A stretch of DNA of 59,546 nt from Planctomycetota bacterium. GTDB taxonomy: Bacteria > Planctomycetota > Planctomycetia > Pirellulales > Pirellulaceae. The DNA lies in the NCBI GenBank assembly GCA_029979005.1, contig JAPOIJ010000007.1, forward strand, positions 1 to 59,546, in the 5' to 3' direction. The position numbers were made by a program, and so were the translations under genes. The notes under the pieces were generated by a model that worked only from the letters and a program-made list of their open reading frames with translations, did no database searches and was not told the origin of the DNA. Position 1 is the stretch's first letter, and every line of letters begins with the position of its first letter. Shown piece after piece: positions 25,564-34,669 of the stretch.

Positions 25564-28500
25564 CTAATCTAGTGACGTCGCCGGCTTCGTCCAAAATTCA
25601 TCGTTCTCCGAAATTTCCATCGGCAATATCGAATGGTCGCCTTCCAAAGTGGTGTTGCCCAAATAATTCAGCTCTCGCTTTTGATCGGATGCAACCACGG
25701 CAAGTTCAAACTCCAACTCAGAGTCATATTGCTCAGGATCGATCCGAACATTGGTGGACGCGTACTCGACGTATTCAACCGGTATTCCATCCGATTCCAG
25801 TGCCGTCGGATTTAGAAGATCAACCTCCGGCATCAGCTTAGGCTTAAACTCAGGCAACTCGGGTTGCACCTCAATTTCCTTTACGCCCTTATACGGCAGT
25901 GGAACTGCTTTGGACTCTATTACATCCCGGTGATCCGGGAGCACCCTTACGTCCGCTGCAAGGCTATGGAACACATCGCGAATGTGATCATGACAGGTAA
26001 ACATTAGGATCTGGTGTCCCTGACTGGAGAATTCGCAAAGAACTTCTGCAGCTGCTCGAATTCGACGCCCATCAAAATTCACAAGTACGTCATCGAGAAC
26101 CATCGGAACCACGGATCCGCGTCTCGCGTAAGCTCTTACTAAAGCTAATCTCAGACTCAAGTAAACAGCTTCTCTAGTGCCTCGGCTTAATTTATCGACA
26201 GAGATTGTCGCACCTTCTTCGGAGTCTACTAACAACTCTTCGCCGATTAACTTGGTCCAGACACGCGTATAGGTACCTTCCGTCAGTTTCGCCAAATAAC
26301 CAGAGGCTTCTTTGAGCGTTTCGGGCTGGCGTTTCGATTCGTAGCTTTCGCGAATCACTTCCAGCATCGTGGAAGCAGTCGCCAGTACCTGCCACTCTTT
26401 TTTTAATTCAACAATTTCAGTTTCGGTTGCCTCTAGCCTTAGTTTCGAAATTGCCGTTCCTTTATCCTCGCCCATCAATTTAATTTCTTGTTGCAAACCT
26501 GCGCGTTCTTGCTGTAGTTGAGTTTGTCGATCACGTCCACTTTCAATTCGCGCTTGAACAGTTTCCCAGGCTTCCTCCAGTCCTTCCGAGCCAAATTCCT
26601 CATGCAGCTCTTCGATTTGAGATTCGGTATGATTACGTCCTAAGGCCGCTTCAATCTGCTGGCTCAAAGACTCACGTTTCTCAATCAATGTATCACGACG
26701 TATTAATTCTGCGTCAAACTCACGGTATTCGGATTCCGACTCGGCTCCCACAATCGAAAGCAGTCTCTGTTTTTGACCTAGCAATCGATCTAATTCTCGT
26801 TTTGCCTTAACGAACTTGGCTTTCAATGCGCGATATCGTTGGGTAAATTCGCGTCGGCGTTGGACTAATCCTCTCTGCTCGTTGATACACAACCCTAAAT
26901 GATTAATCCGGTCGATCAGTTCAGTTCCTTCAAAATTGACTCCTGACTCTTGAAGCGTCTGGTCGATTCGCAAATTCAAACTTTCAAGTTCACGCTTTCG
27001 CTCAACCAATTCAGCCTTTAAATGATCTAAGCGGTCACTGATGCCGGTAATACGGTCTGCTCGTTGAACGATTTCTCGAAGCTGATACGGTTGTAAAACA
27101 TCCGGCAATCCAGCCGCCCTCAGACTTGCCTTCCACTGCTTACTCGTTTTTTCTACCTCAAGTTCCTGAGCTGCGATCCGCCGCTTTAACTCATCTTGAT
27201 TTGCTTTTGCGGTCAGCACCCGGCCCTCGAGCGGCACCAATTCCTCAAGTCTTTTCAGGCGGTTTTCCGCATCAGAGAGCGCTAGTTCCCATTGTCCGTT
27301 GACGTTCGCAGGGAGCTGCTGGTCGAGCTCCGTCTTCTCCGTTTTTGCTCGCTTTAACTGTTGGCGGACAATTTCGATCTGGTGTCGGAAATCCTCCAAG
27401 TCTTCTTTCGCTTGCCCTTCCCAGTGATATTTCAGCCCCATCGCAACCACGCCTGCGATCGTACCTAAAAAGACAAATACAATGCCCATATTTGTAGAAG
27501 TTTGGCTGATCCAGCTTCCCCCGGAAACGGCATCGATAAGCCCAAAGCCCAACAAAACGACACCAACAATAAAGGTAACTCCGACAATGGACAACTTTTC
27601 AAGCGGAAGAACCTGCTCAGTGACCACGGAATCGACGTCCCGCTCCAGCTCCATCCTTCCACGATTTAACTTGTCGATCTTATGCTCCAAATCAATCCGG
27701 CGACGCAATCGATTGACCTGCTTTCCAGTCTCTTCAAGTGACTCCGACGTGCTTTGACGAGCTATGCTCTTTCCCAAACGCTCCTGGTGCTGCCCGAGGT
27801 CAAATTCCGTCTTTTCAAACTCATGTTCCAACTGAATGATCACATCTTCCTGATCCTGCAGCTTTCGCCCTGTTAGCTCCAATGACGCAAGCCCGCGATT
27901 CCCAAGGCCACGAATGTCACTCGCTTTTATCTTCAGCTGCTCCCCAAGACCGTCCACCTCTCCAACGAGGCTGTTTTCAATTTGATCTATTTCTGATTCC
28001 AAACGGAGCGACTGACGCTGCAACGACTCTATCCAAGGTGTGTGTTCGGCGAGAGCTTCAATACGCGCTCTTTGCGCCCAAAGAAGTGGCTTGATAGGCA
28101 ATGCCGTACCATCCCTTTTAATCTCCAGACGCTGTTCCCGAAAATTCTCAATCCGTTCACGCTGATGGGCGATTTCCTCGTTAAATCGATCGAGTTGTTG
28201 AATCGAAACATCTTCGCGATTTGGCAAGGCACCAAATTCTTTGATTTGTCTTGCGATTGAAACGCGGTCTTGCCATCGTTCCGAAATTTGAATTGCCAAT
28301 TCCAAAACCCGGGATTGCCAATCATCTTCCTTTAGCGATTCGGCAAGCTCGTCTAACCGGTAGCCGACTTCAACCACCTTGTTGGCCAACAAAGAATAAC
28401 TTGTTGATCTCTGGCTTTGAGATTCCAAATCTTTTAACAGTGACTCCCTTTCCTTACCAAGCATCGCGAGCTTTGACCGCATTCCGGCTTGTCCTGACCA

Positions 28501-29037
28501 AATAGCCTCCCTTCGCTGGGTTAGCTTGCGCATTACGTCGACCAAAGATACGCGATCCAATCCATTCGCCAATTTGTACAACTGATCGGCCGCGGCCGTG
28601 CTATTGAGTGCCCCTAACTCTTGAATTTCCTGCAGACCAATTGCGAACACATTGGTAAAAATAGATTCGTCTATATCCCCAAGCAACGACTGCAGTTTAC
28701 TATGGCCATGCACTGCACCATCGCGACTGTCAATGACGACGAGATCCCCCACCAAGTCATGACAATGATTTGGATCAACATGCCTCTGAACTTCAAAACT
28801 GCCGCACGAAGTAGTCAACCCGACCGTTCCTCCGGCTAATCCTCCGTAGACCGGAGGAGAGTACTTCTCAAGCCGTGATGAGGAAAACCCGAATAGCATC
28901 GAGCGGACAAATTGCATCAGCGTTGTTTTACCAGCTTCGTTATAGCCGCAGAACACCGTCAATTCATTGGAAACATGCTCGACTTCAAGCCCTTTCCAAA
29001 CGCCAAAACCGTCCACTTCAAAATCATTTACTCTCAC
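25564..29037 (-). CDS. YhaN-like SMC/Rad50-type AAA ATPase with central membrane hairpin
   Basis: An 1157-aa ATPase with the architecture of YhaN and SbcC/Rad50. The Walker A motif is GYNEAGKTT (31-39). Two long coiled-coil arms (about 170-480 and 560-880) flank two hydrophobic segments around 490-545, as in YhaN. The ABC signature-like LSRGTRE (950-956) and Walker B VPMVLDD (Asp982, Asp983) close the ATPase. About 110 further residues form an acidic, Pro-rich tail absent from most relatives I know. A GTG start is used, with AAAGGAG seven bases before it. The upstream neighbour, 65 nt away on the same strand, encodes a YhaO/SbcD-like protein. The pair resembles an SbcCD-type DNA-processing complex, here perhaps membrane-attached. 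Confidence 0.88.
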   Translation of the reverse strand: MRVNDFEVDGFGVWKGLEVEHVSNELTVFCGYNEAGKTTLMQFVRSMLFGFSSSRLEKYSPPVYGGLAGGTVGLTTSCGSFEVQRHVDPNHCHDLVGDLVVIDSRDGAVHGHSKLQSLLGDIDESIFTNVFAIGLQEIQELGALNSTAAADQLYKLANGLDRVSLVDVMRKLTQRREAIWSGQAGMRSKLAMLGKERESLLKDLESQSQRSTSYSLLANKVVEVGYRLDELAESLKEDDWQSRVLELAIQISERWQDRVSIARQIKEFGALPNREDVSIQQLDRFNEEIAHQRERIENFREQRLEIKRDGTALPIKPLLWAQRARIEALAEHTPWIESLQRQSLRLESEIDQIENSLVGEVDGLGEQLKIKASDIRGLGNRGLASLELTGRKLQDQEDVIIQLEHEFEKTEFDLGQHQERLGKSIARQSTSESLEETGKQVNRLRRRIDLEHKIDKLNRGRMELERDVDSVVTEQVLPLEKLSIVGVTFIVGVVLLGFGLIDAVSGGSWISQTSTNMGIVFVFLGTIAGVVAMGLKYHWEGQAKEDLEDFRHQIEIVRQQLKRAKTEKTELDQQLPANVNGQWELALSDAENRLKRLEELVPLEGRVLTAKANQDELKRRIAAQELEVEKTSKQWKASLRAAGLPDVLQPYQLREIVQRADRITGISDRLDHLKAELVERKRELESLNLRIDQTLQESGVNFEGTELIDRINHLGLCINEQRGLVQRRREFTQRYRALKAKFVKAKRELDRLLGQKQRLLSIVGAESESEYREFDAELIRRDTLIEKRESLSQQIEAALGRNHTESQIEELHEEFGSEGLEEAWETVQARIESGRDRQTQLQQERAGLQQEIKLMGEDKGTAISKLRLEATETEIVELKKEWQVLATASTMLEVIRESYESKRQPETLKEASGYLAKLTEGTYTRVWTKLIGEELLVDSEEGATISVDKLSRGTREAVYLSLRLALVRAYARRGSVVPMVLDDVLVNFDGRRIRAAAEVLCEFSSQGHQILMFTCHDHIRDVFHSLAADVRVLPDHRDVIESKAVPLPYKGVKEIEVQPELPEFKPKLMPEVDLLNPTALESDGIPVEYVEYASTNVRIDPEQYDSELEFELAVVASDQKRELNYLGNTTLEGDHSILPMEISENDEFWTKPATSLD

Positions 29038-29102
29038 CGCGGAACTCCTTTAACGCAGTTTCAATTTGTCTCACCTGTGACATCTCAACCCGCCAGCATC
29101 TA

Positions 29103-30332
29103 TCAAACTGCCGAGCCATCGTGTCCTCCTAGACAATCCACCCCCAGCATGGATGCCTTTGACAAAATCTCGACTCGCTGTTGTTCATTGACCATTGCCA
29201 GACCAGCCGTTTCCCAATGTGGCACATCATCTTCCAAATAATTCTGCAAATTCAAACGCAACTCATGATCGCTCTGGTAACGCCCAATTGCCCTGAGGTA
29301 TTCGCCAAGTAATGTTTCCTCCTCGTACCACCTACTAGGAAGATCAGTAACAGACTTCTCCTCAAGACTGATCGACCACAGACCATTACCAGACGCACTG
29401 AACTCAGTTCTGAGCCAGTCCAATAGCGATGCCCGCCATTCAATTCCGAAACCTGAGCTGCCAATCTCTCCACCGCTTACCACAAACTGCCAACGGCAAA
29501 GGACGGTTTGTTCAGGATGTTCATCGGCAAGCTGCAAAGCAAGCTCACCAAACTGACTCTTCGCATCATCGAGGCTCGACTGAATCGGAATTTCAGTCAC
29601 TTCCGAACACCATTGGACCCGATCTGACTTTATCGTTCGGACGTTTGTCATCCGTGTCTCGTGTAATTCAACCAATTTGAATCCACTGGGAGTTCCAGAA
29701 TGAAACTCTCGAGATTGAGGAGTCCCCGGGTAGACAACCACTGAGTTTTCCAACTCTTCGGTCAAGGCTGTCGGTCGACCACCCAACGCCCAATAATCGA
29801 TCGCATCGCTATCGAATGCTGAGATACCAGAATCCGCGTTAGCTAAAACAATATTGAAGACGTCATCATCTACGCCTCCCAACAAATCGCTTGCTGCAGG
29901 TTTGGAATCGCAGCCCGCTCCAATGATCCTTGCTAACGATTTACCATCTTTTTTATAATCTTCGTATTCGACTGAACGAGCATGAAACTGAATAACGTTG
30001 CCGGGAAGCTGAACCGCTCCCGGCCATTGGTCAGCCGCATCCTGCTTCGCACCGCACCAATAGACCAAAATATCTTTTTGTTCTAATCGTTGAAATTGGT
30101 TAATCAAAAATGCAACGGCCCTTGCGCTCAAACGCTCAAGGTTACACAGCCCGCCAGAAAGCAAAATAAAGCTAACGTCTTCTTGAATCGCCTTGTCAAA
30201 GACACTTTCCGCCGCGAGGTAAGGGGCCTCCGCGAGCGTCTCCAAGAGTGGTTGTGGCAGTTGCTGCAGGCCTTTTATTGGCTCATCCAGATGAAAATCT
30301 GAAGAATGAATAAACTTGATCTTTTCCGTCAT
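29103..30332 (-). CDS. YhaO/SbcD-like metallophosphoesterase-fold protein with degenerate active site
   Basis: A 409-aa protein that aligns by pattern with YhaO/SbcD exonuclease subunits: it opens with FIHSSDFHLDEP, has a YWALG segment and VVVYPGTPQSREF after it. Of the five metal-binding motifs only DxH (Asp12, His14) is intact. GDxxD has become GGLCN (60-64), GNHD has become GAKQD (94-98), the mid-domain LLHG is VLANADSG, and GHxH is GGRPT (184-188). Nuclease activity is therefore unlikely. Since it keeps its place upstream of the YhaN-like ATPase, it probably survives as a structural or DNA-binding partner. GGAGGG precedes the ATG at about nine bases. It is divergent from the FtsJ-type methyltransferase. 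Confidence 0.8.
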   Translation of the reverse strand: MTEKIKFIHSSDFHLDEPIKGLQQLPQPLLETLAEAPYLAAESVFDKAIQEDVSFILLSGGLCNLERLSARAVAFLINQFQRLEQKDILVYWCGAKQDAADQWPGAVQLPGNVIQFHARSVEYEDYKKDGKSLARIIGAGCDSKPAASDLLGGVDDDVFNIVLANADSGISAFDSDAIDYWALGGRPTALTEELENSVVVYPGTPQSREFHSGTPSGFKLVELHETRMTNVRTIKSDRVQWCSEVTEIPIQSSLDDAKSQFGELALQLADEHPEQTVLCRWQFVVSGGEIGSSGFGIEWRASLLDWLRTEFSASGNGLWSISLEEKSVTDLPSRWYEEETLLGEYLRAIGRYQSDHELRLNLQNYLEDDVPHWETAGLAMVNEQQRVEILSKASMLGVDCLGGHDGSAV

Positions 30333-30660
30333 GACAGCAACCCTCCTGGCGCCTGCTACTTAAAACGATTTCAATTCCCTCGTGGCCGAAACGGAGGCGT
30401 CTGCCCCGACGTGGAAATTGAGCTTGCCACGATATTTGTGGTTCCCGCCAGTTTATCCCAACCGATATTGGTTACCTATATCAATCAATCTCCACTCGAT
30501 TGACGCGCTCCCCTACTTAACGCTGACTCCAGCATCAAAGTCTATTCTGAACGCATTTCGAGGATTTTCATGTTCCCCACGTTTGCAAATCACGAAAAAG
30601 TGATAGCATCAGCAAGCCACAACCGTTGCAGTGCAACCAAAATTTTTCCTGAAATGAACC
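30333..30660. other. Intergenic region between divergent YhaO-like and FtsJ-like genes
   Basis: This 328-nt gap holds no gene I can support. It should carry promoters for both sides. For the plus-strand gene, TTTGCA (30582-30587), a 16-nt spacer and TAGCAT (30604-30609) are a fair match; the spacer contains TCAC-GAAAAA-GTGA, a short inverted repeat. No convincing promoter was found for the minus strand. Confidence 0.4.
30582..30609 (+). promoter_or_regulatory. Candidate promoter of the FtsJ-type methyltransferase gene
   Basis: TTTGCA and TAGCAT are separated by 16 nt, about 50 nt before the ATG. A TCAC/GTGA inverted repeat fills the spacer. Both boxes are imperfect, so this is a weak call. 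Confidence 0.3.
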
Positions 30661-31815
30661 ATGGCCACTACCAACCCTGACTCACCGAGTACTCCTTCTC
30701 CTTCCCAGTTTATTTTTGTGATTTGCCAAAACGGTGCTGAAAGTGCAACCAAATCGGAAATCATGAACAATCACTCCAATTTAAACCTAGCTTTTTCGCG
30801 ACCTGGATTTATCACGTTTAAAGTCAATTCGGAGTCCCCACTTCCCCAGCGATTTACGCTTAAATCGGCTCTAGCGAGAACTTATGGCTGGTCACTCGGT
30901 AGATGTACGTCTCAAGACGCAAACTCGATGATCGATGAGATCTCAACCAATCCTCAATTCAAAAATTCAAACCACCTGCATGTTTGGCAACGCGATCCCG
31001 TTACACCTGGAAAAAATGGATTCGAGCCGGGAATCTCGACTCTCGCCGACGAGATTGGCACCCTCTTTAAAACGGCAGCTGAAACAGCCGGGGCTAAAAT
31101 TTCTGTCAACAAAGAAACGAAGCCGGACGAACAGGTTTTTGACGTCGTCATGGTCGAGCCTAACGAATGGTGGTACGGGTATCATTTCGCTTCAACTGTT
31201 GCAGGGAGATGGACCGGTGGAACTCCAGCAATTGACACTTCCGTCGAAACTTACAGTCGCGCTTATTTTAAATTGGGCGAAGCTTTGTTGTGGTCGGGGA
31301 TTACGATTCAGCCTGGCGACATTTGTGCAGAAATCGGTAGCGCGCCCGGCGGTGCTTGCCAACTGTTGCTTGAAAAAGGCGCCCACGTAATCGGCATCGA
31401 CCCTGCAGAAATGGAAACCGGCATCCTCGAACATGAAAACTTTGTTCACATCAGAAAACGTGGATCAGATGTGAGACGAAAAGAATTTCGAAATACGAAG
31501 TGGCTACTTTCCGATTTAAATGCCGACCCCAAGTTTACAATCGAAACGGTTGCAGAAATTGTCAATCATCCCTTAGTTGATGTGAAGGGAATCATTTTGA
31601 CGCTGAAATTTTCTGAATGGAAGAACACAGCCTCGATTCCAGATTTAATGAATGCGGTCAAAGCTCTTGGTTTTCAAGTCGTCAAAGCTCGGCAACTGGC
31701 TTTCAATCGACGCGAAATTTGCCTTGTAGCCGTTAAAGACAAATTTGTGCTTAGATTAGGCAAGAAGCACGCTAAAACCAAAAAGCCAACCTCATCCGAA
31801 AAACCAAAGTCATGA
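30661..31815 (+). CDS. FtsJ/RlmM-type RNA 2'-O-ribose methyltransferase
   Basis: A 384-aa protein. The N-terminal 190 residues look like a substrate-binding domain of the THUMP-like kind in RlmM (FIFVICQNGAESATKSEI at the start). The C-terminal Rossmann domain has the SAM motif CAEIGSAPGGACQLL, IGIDPAEM, then WLLSDLNADP with a catalytic-type Asp and LTLKFSEWK with the Lys. These match the K-D-K-E scheme of FtsJ/RrmJ enzymes, and the domain order matches RlmM, which methylates C2498 of 23S rRNA in E. coli. The C-terminus is a Lys-rich tail (KKHAKTKKP), suited to RNA binding. The exact target is unproven. Confidence 0.82.
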   Translation: MATTNPDSPSTPSPSQFIFVICQNGAESATKSEIMNNHSNLNLAFSRPGFITFKVNSESPLPQRFTLKSALARTYGWSLGRCTSQDANSMIDEISTNPQFKNSNHLHVWQRDPVTPGKNGFEPGISTLADEIGTLFKTAAETAGAKISVNKETKPDEQVFDVVMVEPNEWWYGYHFASTVAGRWTGGTPAIDTSVETYSRAYFKLGEALLWSGITIQPGDICAEIGSAPGGACQLLLEKGAHVIGIDPAEMETGILEHENFVHIRKRGSDVRRKEFRNTKWLLSDLNADPKFTIETVAEIVNHPLVDVKGIILTLKFSEWKNTASIPDLMNAVKALGFQVVKARQLAFNRREICLVAVKDKFVLRLGKKHAKTKKPTSSEKPKS

Positions 31816-31870
31816 ACGTCGCGCCTAACTCAGCGGTTGTGACAAAATATTCGAATTCGATATCAGCATT

Positions 31871-33046
31871 CTAGTCCGCACTTTGATTAGCAAGCTTAGC
31901 GATTGCTTCAAGTACCATCTCTGTCTGAGCGAGTGTGGTAAACAACCCGACACTCAGCCGCACCGTGCCATGTTCTGCTTCGGTTCCTAAAGCACGATGA
32001 ATTAACGGAGCACAATGCCGCCCGGCCCGGGTCTGGATCGCCCAATTGGCGTCAAGAATTGACGCTACCTCATGGCAGTCCCAATCTCTGATATTAAAGC
32101 TAAAGACTCCGATACGACGGTCCATTTCCTTAGCACCATGGATTTCCACACCCGGAATCTTCAAAATCCCCTGCAAAAGACGTGTCGCGTTGACATATCG
32201 ACGAGCTCGAAGCTCGAGCCCCTCGGTAGACTCCAGAAAACGAATGCCCGCATGAACGCCAGCAATTCCAGGGACGTTTAAATTGCCGGACTCGAATCGA
32301 TCAGGCATTTGTTCAGGCTGAAACTCAATACTACCTTCGGTTCCGGTTCCACCAAAACGCAATGGCTCTACCGAATTCACCACGCGGTCCGATAAATAAA
32401 TCAGCCCGGTTCCAAGCGGCCCAAGAAGTCCTTTATGACCTGAAGACGCCAGAATATCACAGCCCAATTTTTGAATGTCGACAGGGATGTGCCCCAGCGA
32501 TTGTGCTGCGTCGAGCAGGTAAACGAGTCTTTGATTCTCTAATTCTGCCAAGCGTTCTTTCAGCGTTTCAACTGGCTGAATCGAACCAGTGACATTACTG
32601 ATGTGATTGACCGCTAACAATCTCGTCTCAGGCTTGATCGAGGCAATGAGTTCATCGGCGTCCACGAACCCCTCATCGTCACATCCGACACACGTCACCT
32701 CAATCAAACCACTGGCTTCAAGATGGTTCAGTGGGCGTAATACCGAATTGTGTTCGACCGCCGTTGTGACAACGTGATCGCCCCGTTTCAACAAACCAAA
32801 AATTGCTGTCGAAAGAGAATCCGTTCCGTTAAATGTAAACGCAACATTTCGACTCTTCGGAGCATTGATGAAGTTTGCCGCTGCATTTCTTGCATGCTCG
32901 ACGACCCGACTTGCGTCATTCGCCTCATAGTAAGCCCCGCGCCCCGCGGGGGCTCCTAAAACGCGTTGCGCGTGATCGATTGCCGCGTAAACGCCGTCCG
33001 GTTTTGGCCAACTGGTGGCAGCGTTATCAAGATAAATTCGAGACAT
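31871..33046 (-). CDS. Class V aminotransferase, cysteine desulfurase-like family (EF2568-type)
   Basis: A 391-aa PLP enzyme of the NifS/CsdB fold. It opens with IYLDNAATSWPKP, has FTFNGTDSLSTAIF, TTAVEHNSVLRPL, LLDAAQSLGHIPVD with the PLP Asp, Lys205 in SSGHKGLLGPLGTG and Cys345 in RAGRHCAPLIHRALGT. The Cys corresponds to the catalytic cysteine loop of SufS/CsdB. The sequence looks most like the cysteine desulfurase family first seen as EF2568 of Enterococcus faecalis, where the gene lies next to selD in a selenium-related cluster. It may release sulfur or selenium from cysteine or selenocysteine. No Suf/Isc gene is near. It is convergent with the FtsJ-type gene. Confidence 0.85.
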   Translation of the reverse strand: MSRIYLDNAATSWPKPDGVYAAIDHAQRVLGAPAGRGAYYEANDASRVVEHARNAAANFINAPKSRNVAFTFNGTDSLSTAIFGLLKRGDHVVTTAVEHNSVLRPLNHLEASGLIEVTCVGCDDEGFVDADELIASIKPETRLLAVNHISNVTGSIQPVETLKERLAELENQRLVYLLDAAQSLGHIPVDIQKLGCDILASSGHKGLLGPLGTGLIYLSDRVVNSVEPLRFGGTGTEGSIEFQPEQMPDRFESGNLNVPGIAGVHAGIRFLESTEGLELRARRYVNATRLLQGILKIPGVEIHGAKEMDRRIGVFSFNIRDWDCHEVASILDANWAIQTRAGRHCAPLIHRALGTEAEHGTVRLSVGLFTTLAQTEMVLEAIAKLANQSAD

Positions 33047-33099
33047 AAGTCGTAAGCAGTTTCGTTAGCCAGTCTTAGATGGATTATTCGTGACGCTCT

Positions 33100-34536
33100 C
33101 TAGGCCAAAACACCTGAAATCAACTTTCCATGAACGTCGGTCAATCTCATGTCTCGGCCAGACCAGCGATAAGTCAGTTTCTTGTGGTCTACACCCAACA
33201 AATGCAACATCGTTGCATGCAGATCATGAATTTGCAGCTTATCCTGAATCGCCTTGTAGCCAAACTCATCAGTCGCCCCCACGACGGTTCCCCCGCGAAC
33301 ACCGCCACCGGCCATCCACAAACTGAAACCGAACGGATTGTGGTCACGACCATTGGCTCCCTGAGCAAACGGCGTTCTACCAAATTCCCCCGACCACACG
33401 ACCAAGGTATCCTCGAATAAACCTCGCTGTTTAAGATCGTTCAACAATGCTCCTATCGGCTGATCCACCGCGATCGCATTGTCCTCATGTCCCTTTTTCA
33501 AATTATTATGCTGATCCCAGCGGTCATGCCCTACACTTGGGCAGGTCAGCTCAATGAATCGCACCCCCCGTTCTAGCAGGCGCCTCGCCAAAAGACACTG
33601 GCGACCATAAATCGCTGTCTTCGGATTTTTAGAGTTTAAGCCATAGGCCTCTTTTGTAGTTTCAGTCTCACCAGCCAAACTAGCCAAATCGGGAACGACG
33701 GACTGCATTTTGAATGCGAGCTCATAATTCGCAATCGCTGATTCAAGCTGATCATCTTTCCCAATCCGCCTCAGATTTTCAGCATCTAAGCGGTTTAACA
33801 GATCAAGCTTATTTCGCTGGAGTGATGGCTTCCGTTCATGCGGGCGAATGTTCGCGATCGGAGATTCACCGGTGTTAAAAACTGAACCTTGATAGGATGC
33901 CGGCAGAAATCCACTGTTAAAGCAGTCGAGTCCACCCGGCGGAGTTAAACCACCATTAAGCACGATGAATCCAGGTAAATCTTTACACTCACTCCCTAAT
34001 CCATATCCCAGCCACGCACCCATGCTGGGGCGACCTTGGAAACCGCTGCCAGTATGAAGGAAGTAATTCGCATTGGTATGCTCTGAAAAATCACTCGTCA
34101 TTGAACGAATTACCGCCAAATCATCAACATGTTTAGCGACGTTCGGAAAAAGCTCACTTACCGGAGTCCCCGACTCACCATAATTCTTAAACTTCCAGGG
34201 ACTCATCAGTGTTTTGCCGATGTTGTTAAACTGAGTCGGCTCAACTTTCATCGAAAACGGTTTCCCGTTTTCCTTTTCCAGCCTCGGCTTGGGATCAAAG
34301 GTATCGACCTGAGACGGACCGCCATCCATATACAGATAAACGACGCGCTTCACTTTCGCAGGGTGATGCAACCCCTGTGTGCTCGTCTCATCCGCCAACG
34401 ACCCGAAACTCTCACCCTCAGCCAGCAAGGCAGAAAGCGCTACCGCACCAAACCCGCAAGCAGATTGCTGTAACATCGCTCGTCGGGTCAAACCCCTTGG
34501 CCGAAAGTTCCCACAATGAGATTTTCTTTTCTTCAC
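33100..34536 (-). CDS. DUF1501 domain-containing protein (Tat-exported sulfatase-fold)
   Basis: A 478-aa DUF1501 protein, a family expanded in planctomycetes and related to sulfatase/alkaline phosphatase folds. The N-terminus has a Tat-type signal (GLTRRAMLQQSACGFGAVALSAL). Family motifs are VVYLYMDGGPSQVDTFDPKP, the IRSMTSDFSEHTNANYF segment, ERGVRFIELTCP, LVVWSGEFGRTPFAQG and HDLHATMLHLLGVDH. It starts at GTG. It lies 133 nt downstream of the DUF1553 cytochrome on the same strand, the standard planctomycete pairing. The biochemical role is not established; a hydrolase acting on a periplasmic polymer is often suggested. Confidence 0.92.
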   Translation of the reverse strand: MKKRKSHCGNFRPRGLTRRAMLQQSACGFGAVALSALLAEGESFGSLADETSTQGLHHPAKVKRVVYLYMDGGPSQVDTFDPKPRLEKENGKPFSMKVEPTQFNNIGKTLMSPWKFKNYGESGTPVSELFPNVAKHVDDLAVIRSMTSDFSEHTNANYFLHTGSGFQGRPSMGAWLGYGLGSECKDLPGFIVLNGGLTPPGGLDCFNSGFLPASYQGSVFNTGESPIANIRPHERKPSLQRNKLDLLNRLDAENLRRIGKDDQLESAIANYELAFKMQSVVPDLASLAGETETTKEAYGLNSKNPKTAIYGRQCLLARRLLERGVRFIELTCPSVGHDRWDQHNNLKKGHEDNAIAVDQPIGALLNDLKQRGLFEDTLVVWSGEFGRTPFAQGANGRDHNPFGFSLWMAGGGVRGGTVVGATDEFGYKAIQDKLQIHDLHATMLHLLGVDHKKLTYRWSGRDMRLTDVHGKLISGVLA

Positions 34537-34669
34537 GCGTATACCATCTCAATTCTTTTAGCTAAACGATTTCAAATCTCTATTGATGAATTTCAATCTG
34601 TCAAACCCAAGCGACGAACTCATTTCCTTACGATTTCGCAGACGCTGAAACGAGTCACTTTCTTGGATA

